Positions 1 through 11,177 of a DNA stretch of 51,625 bases are shown here, in pieces. The notes under the pieces are model-generated. The model was not told the DNA's origin. It made no database searches and saw nothing but the letters and a program-made list of their open reading frames with translations. The stretch lies in assembly GCA_010015675.1 (NCBI GenBank), contig ML977001.1, positions 463,354 through 514,978 of the forward strand. Reading direction: 5' to 3'. The position numbers and the translations under genes were made by a program. The DNA is from Byssothecium circinans. Taxonomy: Eukaryota > Ascomycota > Dothideomycetes > Pleosporales > Massarinaceae. Every line of letters begins with the position of its first letter. The first letter of the stretch is position 1.

Positions 1-67
1 GGTACGAGAATTCACCGCCTAATCCATGCGATTTAATTTCTTCAATTGCTTCGTCAATAGGAGCCAT
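1..67 (-). mobile_element. 5' end of a pogo/Fot-type transposase ORF, cut by the window edge
   Basis: On the minus strand an ATG at 67 opens a frame that stays open to the window edge, 22 codons. It begins MAPIDEAIEEIKSH and continues GLGGEFSY. This resembles the N-terminus of many fungal DDE-1/pogo-type transposases, which typically start with an (M)xPIxEAIxxIES...F(S/T)Y segment before a helix-turn-helix. That resemblance is from knowledge of the family; no catalytic residues lie in the window. The rest of the ORF is to the left of the window. I could not identify a terminal inverted repeat or target-site duplication in 68-475. An alternative is an unrelated short ORF, but the match to this start segment is good. 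Confidence 0.6.
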
Positions 68-475
68 ATTGGTGGAGTTATGAGGGTTGCAAGTTGAGGG
101 TGAGATCAGCTGAAACTTGGTGGGGTGGCCCAAGCCGTGAACCGGCTCACACTGTGACCTACCAGGTTAGTGGCACCTCAAGCCAGCCTGCTTATCAAGT
201 TGTTCGTACGGAAAGATGCTAGCAGCATGAATAATTGGGGCAAATGCTCAGAGTCCTGTTGCCACCAAGGCTAAAAGGCGCAGATATTGAATTTACAGAC
301 GACGTTTACTGTGAAGTCATACTGGAGAGACAGTTTCGCTATCGGGTAGTGGCTACCGTACTCCTACAGTTACTTTGTGACATACAGTTTTGCTAAGAGC
401 AAGATTTGTATTGCTATTCTCCTTGCTCTTCCCTTCCGTACTATAATACAGGCACATCCTAACATTAGGAGCCCA
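68..475. other. Intergenic / probable element end, no gene seen
   Basis: This stretch lies upstream of the partial transposase ORF and downstream of the AAA ATPase gene. It should hold the element's 5' leader and terminal repeat, followed by the 3' flank of the ATPase. I see no ORF or RNA gene and could not place the element boundary. Confidence 0.4.
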
Positions 476-2345
476 CTACCATACATCCTCGCCACGGCCA
501 CCGCTCCAATTTGATGCTAGCGGAGCAAACGAGTAGATAGGGCCACGACTTGACGATGGGCTGTCGTCATGCGCAATTCGACTCGGACTGGCTCTCTGTG
601 ACGCTAGAGGCGTCTTGCGCGACTGCTGCGGGGGCTCGCCTTGCAGCCTCATATTCTCAAGAAGCGGCAGCATCTCTTCGTAGCCAGCAGAGAATCCCTC
701 TTTATAGGCGCGATTGCTATCCCTCGGTTCTGGCTTCGTACCGCCTGAACCATTGTCCGGCTTGTCGTCGCCCATGTCTTCTCGAAGCGATTTGACCATT
801 GCTTTGAAGGTTCGCCAGAACAGATACTTGTCGAGCGGATCCTCGTCCTCGGCATCGCCCAAAGCTTCGACGTCCCCATCGTCGTCGTCCCCGTCATGAT
901 TCCTCGCCAGCTCAAGCAATGTTGCCACGAAAGCCTCCTTCAGGTACGCGAAAGAAAAGTCCTTTGTGATGCCTGCAATGGCATCACATAGCTTGCTTGG
1001 GAAATCGATGTCTTTCTTACCCTTCAGCTTATTTCGCCAGTATTGTGCTAATCATGGTCAGCCTCTCATTCAAATTTCGAGAACTAGGTAGGACACTCAC
1101 CATACTGAGCTCGCTCGCCCTTGTCGGGTAGTGGGAATAGATATTTACGGTCGAACCTTGACGGGCGCTTCGATAGGCCCGGGTCTAGCTCGTCTAGGTG
1201 GTTAGTAGTCGCAATCATGAGAATCCCATCGTTGTTCTCCAGTCCATCGACTTCGTTAAAGAAGTAGCTCCGCGTGGACTTGGTGACGATAGTGTCAATA
1301 TCTTCGAGAACCAGCAAGCAAGGCGTCATCGCACGTGCCATGGTGAAAACAGCCCGGATGTTGTAAGCATACGGGGCTGACTTAACATAGAGGGTGATGA
1401 CGGGCGTCTTGCGTTGCTGAAGCGTATGCATTAGCGCCTTCAAAGAGATTGTCTTGCCGTTCCCTGCATGTCCTGTTAGCCACACCCTATCGATTTACGT
1501 TTAGAAGGTGCCTTACCGACTGGTCCATGGAAGATCAATCCCCTCTTCCACGGCACCCCATACTCTTTATAAATGGCTTCGTTGTCAAAGAACTTATTTG
1601 CCACTTCAGTCAAGGCCTTCTTCTTCTTGGGATCAAGGATCACATCCTCCCACCTTGCCTTTCTGACCTCCTCCCAGAGCTTCGTGCTGCGCGTCCAGTA
1701 CTGGTCATAGACGTAGATGGCCGGAAGCTCCGTATCTCTGGTCAACCACGCGCCAATCTTGGAGATGAGGCGATCAACAACCGAGGAGTGTGACGCCGTC
1801 GTTTCATCGCCCACAGGCTCCTTCAACATGTATTGAAGAAGTACCATCCCAACCTGGACAGTGTAGAGGATGAAATGTTCGCCATTCCACGTATACTGGT
1901 ATCGCGCGAAGAAGGTAGCATCGGCAAGGTAGCCGGTCCCACCTCGGTGTTGAGGGCCGACAAAACCACGCCAGCGTAGGACGGGCTCCGCATCTTCTTC
2001 CAATACGGCTGCAGAGAGGAGGTGTATCAGTAATCGGGTTTCAATGGAGAGCCTACGACTAGCCGCCAAGATTGCTTTCGAGGTACGAGGCGTGCCGGAA
2101 AGGAAGTACACTGACTAACCTTGAGCGAAACCGGCCGCTGCAAACTGGAGAAAGTTGATGTTGCTTCCCGGGGTTGTTGTCACGATCAATTCCGGATACT
2201 TTGCTCGCAGAGTTGAGACAATCTGGACGTCAAGGTCGGCCACCTTGTTGGAGGTCATTTGCTGGTAGTCAGGAAAGAGCTGTGGCGGACCGCCGCCCCG
2301 AGAGCCCTCATTCTCGATGAATGTGAAGTCGTCGCTGGAAGCCAT
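476..2345 (-). CDS. BCS1-like AAA ATPase
   Basis: Four exons join in phase: 2345-2120, 2008-1517, 1463-1101 and 1047-476, giving about 550 aa. The Walker A motif GPVGNGKT (residues about 237-244) is created only by splicing, because an intron falls between GPVG and NGKT. Walker B is CLLVLEDID (about 288-296). A sensor-1 type ATTNHLDELDP and an arginine-finger-like segment RPSRFDRKY follow. This arrangement is that of the BCS1 branch of AAA proteins. The N-terminus lacks an evident transmembrane helix or presequence, so it is probably one of the many fungal BCS1-like paralogues and not the mitochondrial Rieske-protein translocase. The C-terminal part carries an acidic stretch (HDGDDDDGD) and a serine-rich tail. 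Function unknown beyond likely ATP-driven protein remodelling. Confidence 0.88.
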
Positions 2346-3245
2346 TGGGAAGTTAGGGTGTAGCGAGGAGTTGAATGGGATCTGTAGCTTTATAGATTCC
2401 TACGACGAATGAGGTGATTGAACTGGATGATTGGGCCGCAGATGATGGCGACAATGACGTTTGGTGTTTCAGTTGGAAGCGCAAGTGGGAGGCCTCGAAC
2501 TGCTGCCTAGAGAAGTCTACAGGCACAGAAGGAATCTGAAGGATGAGCACTCGTGTGCAGTGTGCAGGAAATGCGGAGAAGCAATATCAGAAGGAGGACC
2601 TTCCTTGTTCGGTCGGTATGACACTGCACTGCATGTGGAGCGAACATGAATTGATTGAATAATCGAGGTATGATACTTTATGGCGTGTCTACATATGTAG
2701 GTATGCTATAGAGTATATTGTGCCTGCCATGCCCTAGGTAGGCTCTCCTAAGCCGCGCACCTCCTGGTTTCTATTCTGTTGGGATGACGCCGAGTAATGC
2801 ACATGTGAATCGTGGAGGTGTGTCATGTGACAGCCTGGGAAGGCTAGCCGACCTTCACATGCCAGGCCCAACGAATACATATGTATGCAGGACGCCGCTT
2901 GGCCTGCAAGTCATATAGCATATAGTGTCACATTATCCCTCATTCTGCCAGCAGCATTGGGTATTCACTGCTCCAATTACTGTCGCCGGCGCATCGCCAA
3001 GCCCACAAAAGTGGTGAACCTTGCGCATTTTCATGGTTGGCAGCTGACCGCGCATCCACCGTGGTGGAACTTCTTCTGTTCACGGTTCAGCAGCAATTGA
3101 CGGGCAGGAGAAGCGGGGTGCCCGAGGCTTCGTATCTAACCTTCATCTTCACCTTCTTGTTCTTCACTCCTTGAGACCCTACGTATTTTAATCGCGCCGC
3201 CTTCTCGCCTTTGCGGAAGCTCGGAACATAGACGCGGAAACGGCC
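2346..3245. other. Divergent intergenic region
   Basis: About 900 bp separate the starts of the AAA ATPase (minus) and the INSIG-like gene (plus), so it should contain both promoters. Short ORFs here have no recognisable content. I see no clear TATA box or repeat. Confidence 0.5.
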
Positions 3246-4538
3246 ATGGCGGAAGAAGACCCTTTCGTTACGCGCTCGACGCAACCAACACACATTTACC
3301 AACCCAAACCGCGACGACACTTTGCCCAGCATGCCGCCGAGTCTTCAGCCTCGCCCACTCACGCGTTTGCGCCCACGACGCCGCCGCATCTCGCCGACTC
3401 ACAAACTCGCCCGTCGGACTTTCTTGCACAGCTCAACGCCCGCCTCCTACGGACGTCGTATGCGCAAGATGCAAACGTATATGACAACGGCGTGCTGGAC
3501 GGAGGAGGACAGGGCCCGTCGCAGAACAAGAGCTTGCTGAACATGACCAAGGGCACGCTCTTTGGCATATACGACGAGGAAAGCAGCACGGCCGGCGAGA
3601 GGAGCATTGCCGAGACACCATGGGGGACAGGAGCAGAGACACCGCCGAGGAAGCAGAACACGTGGGAAAATGGGCTGGGCAGTCCTGATGCTGGTTTGGC
3701 CATGAAGTCTGTAGCAAGGAGAGGCACCGCGGACGGCCGAGTCACACAATCACCTGTGGGGACGCCAGCAATGAGGTCACATCGACGAGGGCTATGGCAT
3801 TATTTTGTGGTCGCAGGAAAGCTGGCGGCACTGTCTCTGTTCGGCGTCGTGTATGGTGTCGTCGTGTCCCATTTACACGACAGTCGGGAGTTGGCGGCTG
3901 TACGGGTCGAGGGCGTGGATATAGAGAATTGGATGTATCTAGCCAGCTGGGGGTTCGCTGGCCTTTCTTTGGGAAGTCTGTTGCCTTACGTGGAGTTGGC
4001 ATATAGCGGTCCCGAAGGTCTGGGAGAACCGCAGAAGTTGGAAAAGGATACTGAGACGAGTGTGAGCGAGCAGCTCAACGACATCGTGAGGAGCGTGTGT
4101 GCTTTCATGGGCATTGCATTTGCAATCGTAAGTGAACTCACATCTCTAGCTGTTGCACAGTCTAACGTGTTGTAGCGCCGACTTCCTTGGCAGTCCACTC
4201 TCCAGCTGACTATCACCCTTGCCCTCGTCAATCCCGCACTCTGGTACATTCTCGACCGCAGCAAACCCGGTCTCTCCTTCTCTCTCATCGTGACATCGAT
4301 CCTGACCTCCTTCATCTTCCTTTCGAACCCCGATGTCCTCCCTTCACCGTCTTTGCCTGCAACCACGAACGCCACCCACACGCCATCTCACGCAACACTT
4401 GCACCCGGCGAAGAAATGTTCGCGGGCGTCGTGAGCTACGAGACCCTCGCCGTTGTGACATGGGTTGGGAGTGTTCTGTTCTGTAGTTGCGTTTGTTTTG
4501 GTAGTATAGGGCGGCGATTAGCCGTTTGGGAGCGATGA
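3246..4538 (+). CDS. INSIG-domain ER membrane protein
   Basis: Two exons, 3246-4127 and 4176-4538, are joined across a 48-nt intron in phase 0 and give about 414 aa. The first half is a hydrophilic, probably cytosolic extension. The second half has several hydrophobic segments: one from WHYFVVAGKLAALSLFGVVY, a second around WMYLASWGFAGLSLGSLLPY, and more after the intron, including LQLTITLALVNPALWYILDR. That last segment, with the preceding RRLPWQS, is the hallmark of the INSIG family. INSIG proteins (Nsg1/Nsg2 in yeast, Ins1 in fission yeast) sit in the ER and control sterol synthesis by binding HMG-CoA reductase or, in some lineages, SCAP. The long hydrophilic N-terminus is usual for fungal members. 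The gene converges with the PAQR gene. Which sterol target it has cannot be told from sequence. Confidence 0.85.
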
Positions 4539-5665
4539 CGATTCCACGACTGCCTTGAGGAGCGGATAGGTACTTGTTTTGTTTGCTATGACGATGATGT
4601 TGAATTCACTGTAAGAGTTGGTTAAAAGGAGCATGGTACCGGTATTTGCATATGTAGCGCACTTTTAATGAGCCGTTTTGGATGGTCTCCACTTTGCATC
4701 AACGGTGTTCACTTTGTCCACTAACGCACTTCCTCAGGCGCTGGGTAACCACATGCGGCACGTTGCTTATGCACGTGTCAATCGTGTGCCGACAACCAGT
4801 ACTATATGTATTCAATTACAGACAAATGATCAGGAAAGTAGCTGGAACATCAGGACTCGTCAAGTCGACTTCAACTACCACAACCAACGAACGCAAGTTC
4901 CACAACGCGTCCCAGACTATTCACCTCTTATGGATCCCCCGGGGGCCCTTCTTTCCTTTTACTTTTTTTTTTCACCATGTCCACCAAAGGGCAGCAGTTA
5001 ACTCCATAGGTCACTGTTTGCTTGGTCAACATGCTATCACTTGGAGTCTTTCCCTAAGCAATCGTTACTGGTACGCTCCTCACACGCGAGCGCCTTTTTT
5101 TGTTGTACTGAATCATCATTTGATGATATGTATCAGTCAAATCCCAACTGCAGTGGGAAATTAGCTGGTCAACATCGATCTCTGCGGATCCGCCTTCGAC
5201 CTACCACTTGATAAATTGACAACTGTCTGCGTTGGGGAAGAGCAGTAGATGTCTTCATTTGTCAGGGGACGTCATCATTCCATTCTCGATATGGTATTGG
5301 ACAGCTCGGGCATGTGGAAGAGCAAGACAGCCCATTTGGTATCTAGAATAAATCCGGGCCCAATCTTGAGCAAGAAGAGTAGCTATTAGCTATTATATGA
5401 ATCGCCAAATTTACCATGAGTTTAAGTTGATTGTGATTTCATTATATTGTCATCAAGCCACTAAAATTGATAGTGTAGATGGCTTCTTCGACACCAGCTT
5501 GAGCTTGCCACTCTTCCAACGCACCCAGCTAAAAGTGCAGATACAATTATATGCTCTAATATAGTGCAGCGGAAGTTGGGAAAGTATGTGCAATGCATGA
5601 ATTTAAAGACTGGACTAGTCAATGCTGTAAACCGAAAGAAAAACAAAGGAAAAGGAAGCAAGTGT
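4539..5665. other. Convergent intergenic region
   Basis: This holds the 3' flanks of the INSIG-like gene (plus) and the PAQR gene (minus). It contains a T-rich run near 4960-4972. ORFs up to 160 codons occur here but have no recognisable domain and unlikely composition. I see no gene. Confidence 0.5.
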
Positions 5666-7206
5666 CTAGGATGCAGGGCACTGAGGCTGTGACCTGATGT
5701 GAGCCTGTGAAAACATCTCCTGCATAGCGAAATAATGAAGGACAATACCACCGAGAACCGCAAGATGCCATATGTTGTGAGAAGCACCAAGGTAATCGAA
5801 GCGGCCCGGAAGCCAGCGCTCGGGTACTCTGCTCGCATAGATGACGGCGCCGACAAGATAGACGAGCATGCTCTTCGTGGGGGGGCTGTAGAAAGCGGAT
5901 GTGTACTCCCACCCGTGCGTGGCCACAAGCTGTCCAAACGGGAAAAAGCACGTCATGGCGAGGGTAATGTAGAAGCAAACTCGCACCCACGAGAGATCGT
6001 TACGATTGAAGGTGGGGTTCCAGGGGAGGTATACGCCGCCAATACTCAGGATAGCCGTTACTGACATGTACGCGTAGCGCGAGGTGGGTTCGCAGTAGAA
6101 AGCCGTGTATTCGAGCGTCATGATGGAAGCGCCAACGAGTAAGGAAATGCCGGTGTAATCGACGCATGCGTAGCGTTCTAGGAGGCCCTGGTGCGAGATG
6201 CTGTTCATAGTGTGCATCACACACGAGCACACGAGACATTTGCAGGCAGCAAAGAAGTAGAGCGCCGCGATACACACGTCCGCAGTCGTGCTCACGTGAA
6301 AATTGATGTGTGTAGGATAGAGGTAGAAGGCCACACCGAGCACTATCAGGACACCGATGAGATGTGACCATATGTTTGTGGACTCGTTGTGGATACCAAC
6401 AATGGAGCGGATGCAGGCCCAGTGGCCTTCGCAGAAACGATAGCCGTTGAGAACGTATGGGTTCAATTGCCATGGCTCGGGAAGGTCTTCGAATCGGACG
6501 AGGCCGTGTTCTTTTGCTCTTGCCAATGCTAGCTCCACGGCTGAATCGATTTTGAGCTCTATGGTCTGGCGCGCTCGATGGGCCTTGTCGAAGCCTGCAT
6601 CCACATAACCTCTTGCGCGCTCTAATTCGTGATTCGCAGTCTCGAGCCCGGCGTCTCGGAAGGCGTACGCACGTGCTTCTAGATCCGTGACCCAGTCTTC
6701 CATCAGCAGCATGCCCTCCATGACTTTTTCTGCCAGTGTCTCTTTTGTCTCGAGCGCATCTTGGTATCTGCTCTCCAGCGTCTCTACAAACACCGAGGCT
6801 TGCCGCCGGCCTACTTCAAATGCTCCGTCTGATATTTTCGAGCAGGATTCGCGGACGGCGAGCAGGGTGGAGTATGCATAGTCGACACCGGTGTCGAGCT
6901 TTAGGTGGCCGTACGAGTCGATCGCATCCAGTCTACAGTTGACGTCTGTGAGAAAGCTGCCCAGCTAGAGGCTCAGTCAGCGCACCGTCGCAAACAAGGC
7001 AATGGGAGTCGGACCAGCGCATGGAAGTTATCAGAGTCTACACATGGCCGTTGGTGTTGCGAGCCCGAGGAAGATCGCCTGCGTTCATTCTTTGCAAAAG
7101 TGCCGTAGCTTCGGAACGGGGGCCGAGGGGGTCGCCGCACAACCGAAGGCGCCTCCTCGTCCACGACCATGACGGCTGTGGAATATGCAGGGCGTGTGCG
7201 GGCCAT
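5666..7206 (-). CDS. PAQR / haemolysin-III family membrane protein, Izh3-like
   Basis: Exon 1 is 7206-7042 and exon 2 is 6964-5666, separated by a 77-nt intron in phase 0 (donor GTAGAC, branch-like CTGAC, acceptor CTAG), giving about 487 aa. The start at 7206 is chosen because the large reading frame has no upstream ATG in its own exon and is closed by a stop just inside the intron. The N-terminal ~230 residues are hydrophilic and helical. Then come the PAQR signatures: NPYVLNGYR, HNESTNIWSHL, a central HTMNS segment with DYTGISLLVGAS, and the final SHNIWHLAVLGGIVLHY. The conserved histidines in the second and last motifs are the zinc ligands of adiponectin-receptor-type proteins. About seven membrane helices are visible. 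A long N-terminal extension is typical of yeast Izh3 and its fungal relatives, implicated in sterol and zinc homeostasis. The donor choice is the least certain point. Confidence 0.88.
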
Positions 7207-8467
7207 GATCGCTTCTTATGTTCCTCGCAAGCGCGTCAGAGCGACTCGACGGGCACGCGCTCGGTGGGGAGGGGAATAGAAGTTGCAGTGCGAAGGTGCG
7301 AATTAGGAGTTGGTCGTCTTGGGCGTGCTTTCCGAAAGCGGAACCATTGGCTGGTGGAAGACTGCAGGAGAAATGTGCACCAAGGAGCGAATGCAGTCGG
7401 TCGGTGGAAAGAGAAGAGATGCAATATGCTAATTGAGGAGAGAGAGCGAGAGGAAGTGTTAAATGACGCACGTGGAGGCGCAAGTCGTCGGGAGAGCGCT
7501 TTGTGGTGGTCCTCCCAAGGACCCAAAGCCGCAAGTTTTGTCGGTTCCACCAATGACGCTGGGCCGCCGCTGCCGACAAGCGAGGTCCCTGCATGAACGG
7601 CCGTCTCCCAGCTGCCAACCCCCATTATTGCACATTCATCATATTCATCCTTCTGCCAGCATATAAAAGAGTAGTGTTCCAAACGCAAACACTCACCTTT
7701 TGTTTGCTCTCTCTCTTGTCGTCTCATTCTATCTTCTGTTTCGTTGGCCAGGAGGCCACATCTGACGGCTCTTGTTTATCTCCACTACTGAAAGAGCAAT
7801 TCGAACACAGTTTGTTCACCTGACATTCTACCGCAATGACACACCGTCTGTGCCTCACTTGAGATGTCCACCGAGCCCACTCTGTGTCCGTCGCTTAGCA
7901 TCGCCTGAACCGGAGAGCTGGAGAAGATGCCTATGCCCAGGTGCCCGTATTTTACTTGATTCACCGGATCCCCCATGTGGCTGCTAAGGCACAGCATGGC
8001 AACGTCAGGTTGAAAGCTTCACGAGCAACCCTCAGTGTGGCTTTCATGGGTCTTTCTTGAGCCTCGTTCACACTCTCCACCTTTTGTGAAAGTCGTACTC
8101 GGTCCAAGAGTCAGTCATACACGCGTTTGTCAGCCCAGGTGGCGGCGTCTTCTTATGCTTGGATGCAATCTTTCAGAGTCACGCGCGCGATCGATACCTC
8201 ATCTCACAGAAAGAGTTTTGCAGAATCTCTACTCCTAACTCTCTCGCTGCGCGCTGCTCGCAGCCGCAGTTCGTTGCCTCATCGCTTGTTGAGCCAATCG
8301 CGAAATGACAGCGAAAACCGTTTGGGACTCCCGGTCAGGCCCTGCAGGAATGACCTCACGCTAAAGACAGCTGCACCGACGCTCTTAAGCATGCCCACTC
8401 ATCCGTCTTCTTCACTCAACAAACATAGGAATATGCGCAAAGGGGCACCCTCCATATTTTCAACCTA
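7207..8467. other. Divergent intergenic region with a long putative leader
   Basis: About 1.26 kb separate the starts of the PAQR gene (minus) and the gene at 8468 (plus). A TATA-plus-CT-rich core promoter candidate lies at 7662-7742 (listed separately). Between it and 8468 there are several short upstream ATGs, for example one at about 7836 followed by eight codons and a stop. Overlapping ORFs in 7021-7727 on both strands look like chance frames. Confidence 0.45.
7662..7742 (+). promoter_or_regulatory. TATA box followed by CT-rich tract
   Basis: TATAAAAG at 7662-7669 is followed, about 25-75 nt downstream, by a pyrimidine-rich run (CTCTCTCTCTTG and neighbouring TC stretches). This is the classic arrangement of a strong filamentous-fungal core promoter. 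It points along the plus strand, so the likely transcript is the gene whose ATG is at 8468. That would give a leader of about 730 nt unless an intron or a small unrecognised gene intervenes. Confidence 0.4.
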
Positions 8468-10860
8468 ATGGCTGTTCTCGCAGCAATTCTCCCCATTGTT
8501 TCTCGGAGCTCCGCGCTCGCCGTCCACTTGTATAGCCTGGCTGCCGTGGAGGCCGATACTACGAAAGACCTTTTGAAAACTGCCAAATATATCAACAACG
8601 TTTCCCTCATTGTCAAGCAACTCGGCACCATCATCAAAGAAGATGATCGATTACCTTCCTCTGATGTACATTTCTCAACCGGATCTCAGGTATCCAGGCT
8701 AACTAGTTTGAACAGGCTTTCGAAATCCTCGAAGACATTCTTAGTCAATGTACAGCAATTCTGAGCGAAATCGAAAACATATTTCCTTACGGGCAGCGTG
8801 ATCACAATCAAGCCCGAAGGTCAGGACTCAATTCGTCCACGGCGGCGAGACTTCAGTATCTCCTGGCTCATCTGGACGCTCTGAGGTCGACGTTGGCTGT
8901 CATGCTTCAGACATTATATACAGCACAGAGTATCATGTGGACAAGGTAAGAAGATTGCTCATATGTCATATGCCTGGTGGTTTGTGCAGCACAGGTTTGG
9001 TAAAGGTTAGCCAGGCTAGTGACAGACAACTCTTCTATGCAAAACTATCGATATTTACTAACCTTACGACAGGGTCCGGCCGACAGTATCTCTAGCTCAA
9101 TGCGCAACAGCAGTGGCAAACGAAAAGCAGCAACTCGAAACCCTCATCATCGAGCAGCAGATGTCAATACTACGGGCATCAAAACTCTATGAGCCATCAG
9201 GGTTTGATACGAGATTGTTAATGGAACAAGACAGCGCTCAAAGCCTAGTTGCCCTTGAAACGGACGCTCCACAGCCATCGAATCTCTTCAAATACCAAGA
9301 CAAATTCATCGCCAGCCTAGACATCCATAACTCGGATGAAGCCCAGTGGTTGTTGACAGTATGCAGCGTTTCAAAGTCACAGCTGGAGCGCTTGCTAGAC
9401 AGGTGGACTCGCTTGCGCCAATTCGAAGAGAGTCTCCGAGAAGAAGAACGAAAGGCCCAGGCACAGAAGAGGGAGAGTCAACAGCCGTTCGTTGAGTCAG
9501 ACAGCGAAGACGACATCTGCTCACCGCCTAGATCTATGGGCAATGACGTGCGACTGGCCACATCTACATCGCATCGACCAGGCAGCACTCAAATACATAT
9601 GTCAGAGACTGTAACACTGCCAATACCGGTCAAAAAATCCCATGGTCCCCATGCACCTTCATCGCCCGCATCTTCGTACGGTGCAACGGCGTCTTTGGGC
9701 AACAATCCACCGATCCCGGTGGGACCTGCAGCTGCAGCTCCCGTTACCCCACGAAGTAGTATCACAACACTTCCAGTAGAAGCTGCAGCTGCTATTGAGG
9801 CTAAGGACAAGGATGATGAGATCGATCTCGAGATCCCATGGACGCTGTGTACTCGCCGTCACTACTGGAAGTACATCGATGGCACAGTCCAAAGCTCGAA
9901 TACCGATGCGAAACCGTCCGAAGCATTTTCTGATCGAAACAGTTGGACGGAAATTCTGGCTTCGTGGGTGTGCAAAGAAGCGATACAGGAGGAGGGTTAT
10001 AAGTTCACTCAAGTGCAGAAAGAGAGACGTGACGGAAGGCGAACGCGGTTCGAGACTTGCTTTTGCATTGAGTACGTATCCTGTGTACAAGCAACCACCT
10101 AAATGGAGATTTTGGATTTGCGCCGACAACCCTTTGAACGAGCTTTACTGACTCTAATACCAACGCTAGGCAACCCTTGAGGTTTGAGCAAGTACGAAGG
10201 CTTGTTGAACGGACAGTAGAGATCTACAGGAAGACGCAACCCCCTACTCCACCGTCTCGACCACGCCCGACATCCTTTGAAAAACGACCTGGTCCCACTT
10301 TACCTCCTTCAGCCCTTTATGACCGGGAACGAACACCCATAGCGAACGGGCCCCCTCCGCTCGAGAGATCATATACCGCATACCCGCCCCCACCACCACC
10401 ACCTCTTGATCGCACAAGTTCCATGCCAGGGCCTACCAACCCACGCATGTCAAGCATGCATCTACCTCCACTACCTACAGCAGCATATCCTATACAACCG
10501 AATCCCTATCCACCACAATCCCCACTCTATACTTCGCCACAAGCACACCACCCACCTCAAGCCACATCATTCAATCCTCGTCATCTCCGTCCACATGCTT
10601 ACCCCACACAACTACAATCACCTCAACGCCAATCCTTCTCTGACCGCCCCCAGCCGCAAAATCTGTACAGAGACAGCTACTCTTCTACATCGGGAACTTC
10701 GGATTCCGATTCTGTCGCACGGCCAAGAAAGCATCGGAGCAAGAGTAGGAGAAGGGATGAAGGGGCAAGGAAAAAGAAAGATGGGCATAGCGGGGCGACA
10801 AAGGCTATGATGGGTGTGGCGGGATTGACGGCGTTGTTGGATGGACTGGTGGGGATATGA
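8468..10860 (+). CDS. Fungal protein with STAND-type N-terminal helical domain and conserved C-terminal domain
   Basis: Four exons fit in phase: 8468-8665, 8716-8945, 9073-10071 and 10170-10860, giving about 705 aa. The N-terminus (residues 1 to ~140: VSRSSALAVHLYSLAAVEAD, then DAFEILEDILSQC) is a helical bundle like the 'fungal N-terminal domain' found at the front of many STAND and related signalling proteins. The middle is charged and disordered. Residues about 440-500 contain IPWTLCTRRHYWKYIDG, WTEILASWVCKEAI, and a segment spanning the last intron (RFETCFCIE joined to QPLRFEQVRRLVER), which I recognise as a conserved but uncharacterised fungal domain. After that comes a proline-rich tail with PPPPPPP and a basic KHRSKSRRRDEGARKKK stretch, ending in a short glycine/leucine-rich segment. 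No NTPase or catalytic motif is visible, so no enzymatic role is assigned. Confidence 0.8.
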
Positions 10861-11177
10861 TTTTGATCAATTTCGGTCGAGGTTAACAATCATTTCTTTC
10901 GGCGTCGAGGATTGAAAATTGAACCTGGAAGGAGTTTTACGGATGATGGAGCTTAATCAAATGAACTAATGTTGTACGCATAGTTGAGCAATACATAAAA
11001 CTCCACAATGATGCTTTTCCATCCGAATCCAAATCGGATCCAAACATAACACTATGTGATGACCATCCATACTCCAGTACGCCGTCGCTATGCATGAGTC
11101 CGAAGAGCTTTCCCAACCCAGCCTCTCTGCGATTGAAAAAAGCCGTTCCAGAAGGACTACATTACAGGTGGTAGTTC
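10861..11177. other. Short convergent intergenic region
   Basis: 317 bp between the 3' end of the plus-strand gene and the FCF1 stop codon. No gene or repeat seen; presumed terminators of both. Confidence 0.5.

Noticed and set aside
8690..8715. GTATCC...ACAG as the first intron of the 8468 gene
   Set aside because: Only 26 nt, too short. GTACAT at 8666 gives a 50-nt intron with a GCTAAC branch point and keeps phase.
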